Shown here: piece by piece, positions 25,091 through 25,463 of the stretch | Numbering within the stretch: position 1 is the first letter of the stretch | Layout: each line of letters begins with the position of its first letter | Origin: JARRJY01 sp037388705 | GTDB lineage: Bacteria > Pseudomonadota > Gammaproteobacteria > UBA6429 > Thiohalophilaceae | DNA length: 25,463 nucleotides | Direction of reading: 5' to 3' | Assembly: GCA_037388705.1 (NCBI GenBank) | Contig: JARRJY010000065.1 | Location: 1 to 25,463, forward strand | Notes under the pieces: model-generated | The model's input: only the letters and a program-made list of their open reading frames with translations | Databases searched by the model: none | Told to the model about the DNA's origin: nothing | Program-made: the position numbers and the translations under genes

Positions 25091-25463
25091 ATGAGAAATA
25101 ATACTAATAAAAACGATTTTCTATACATCCTGTTACTGTTAATAGTGCTATTGAGTGGTTGTAAAAACGCTGGTTCAAAACCTGATCTACGTATTCTATG
25201 GACCAATGATACCCATGGTTACCTGACCCCGGTTTTCCACCGCGAGGAAGGTGATGCTCTTTTCGTTGAACGCGCAAAACGTGAAGGCCGTGTTGGTGGA
25301 TTTGCCTATATTGCGACTATTGTTAAACGCCAACGCGCTGCCTTGCGTGATCGTACCCTGCTGCTGGATAGTGGTGACACCTGGCATGGCACTGTACTTC
25401 CGGTACGCCTGGCGGGAGCACCGGTCGTCGAGGTAATGAATGCCATGGGTTATGACGCCATGG
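25091..25463 (+). CDS. SoxB/5'-nucleotidase-superfamily lipoprotein, 3' end cut by window edge
   Basis: The 124 visible residues begin at an ATG preceded by AAAGG. The N-terminus is a lipoprotein signal with lipobox LSGC and lipidated C24. Then comes the metallophosphatase core: TNDTHG with metal ligands D40 and H42, and DSGDTWHG with D96. The stretch TPVFHREEGD recalls the FREP-containing segment after the first metal motif in SoxB, the thiosulfohydrolase of the Sox pathway, while DSGDTWHGT is closer to 5'-nucleotidases such as UshA. SoxB usually has a twin-arginine signal; this one has a lipobox instead. The substrate cannot be decided because the C-terminal domain lies beyond the edge. It follows the tandem-thioredoxin gene on the same strand. 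Confidence 0.8.
   Translation, partial: MRNNTNKNDFLYILLLLIVLLSGCKNAGSKPDLRILWTNDTHGYLTPVFHREEGDALFVERAKREGRVGGFAYIATIVKRQRAALRDRTLLLDSGDTWHGTVLPVRLAGAPVVEVMNAMGYDAM

Noticed and set aside
1..25463. CRISPR array, insertion sequence, prophage, tRNA or rRNA
   Set aside because: No regularly spaced repeats, transposase or integrase motifs, terminal inverted repeats or tRNA-like stems were seen.

Overview
The window looks like chromosomal DNA of a gammaproteobacterium of moderate GC. This rests on gene families and gene order: ccoNOQP beside an Fnr/Anr-type regulator, a monofunctional hisB with separate hisI and hisE, hisIE joined to tatABC, and a Pseudomonas-like speD2-speE2 pair. A SoxB-like metallophosphatase at the right edge and several periplasmic thioredoxin-fold proteins are compatible with a respiratory, possibly sulfur-metabolising lifestyle, but the sequence does not settle the genus.

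Left arm, minus strand (1-7140). An Fnr-type regulator (6367-7140) lies upstream of and in line with ccoNOQP (6228 down to 3098), the high-affinity cbb3 cytochrome oxidase. A perfect FNR box (6315-6328) sits 87 bp before ccoN, and a strong intrinsic terminator (3057-3089) closes the operon. Then follow the maturation genes ccoG and ccoH, a small membrane protein, and a secreted thioredoxin-fold protein cut by the left edge.

Centre, plus strand (7429-17445). hisB-hisH-hisA-hisF-hisI-hisE runs into a HinT-like HIT protein and then tatA-tatB-tatC, mostly with tiny gaps or overlaps. A secreted DUF255/YyaL-type protein follows. A separate three-gene polyamine operon, speD-speE-ornithine decarboxylase, encodes putrescine and spermidine synthesis.

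Right arm (17487-25463). On the minus strand are a PAS-GGDEF diguanylate cyclase and a 553-aa protein with a possible PilZ-like C-terminal domain, which together may form a c-di-GMP module. A divergent orphan PhnD-like periplasmic binding protein converges, with a 30-bp tail overlap, on a membrane-bound CadC/ToxR-like regulator with TPR repeats. Divergent from that regulator is a plus-strand cassette: a secreted cysteine-rich protein of unknown function, a secreted tandem-thioredoxin protein, and a SoxB/5'-nucleotidase-like lipoprotein cut by the right edge.

The best candidate for something undescribed is this last cassette. Its thioredoxin protein is a paralog of the truncated one at the left edge, behind the cbb3 maturation genes. 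Both appear to have the same two-domain design, which suggests a redox-handling family used in two contexts. No rRNA, tRNA, CRISPR array, insertion sequence or phage gene was seen, and no stretch without a gene exceeds 300 bases.
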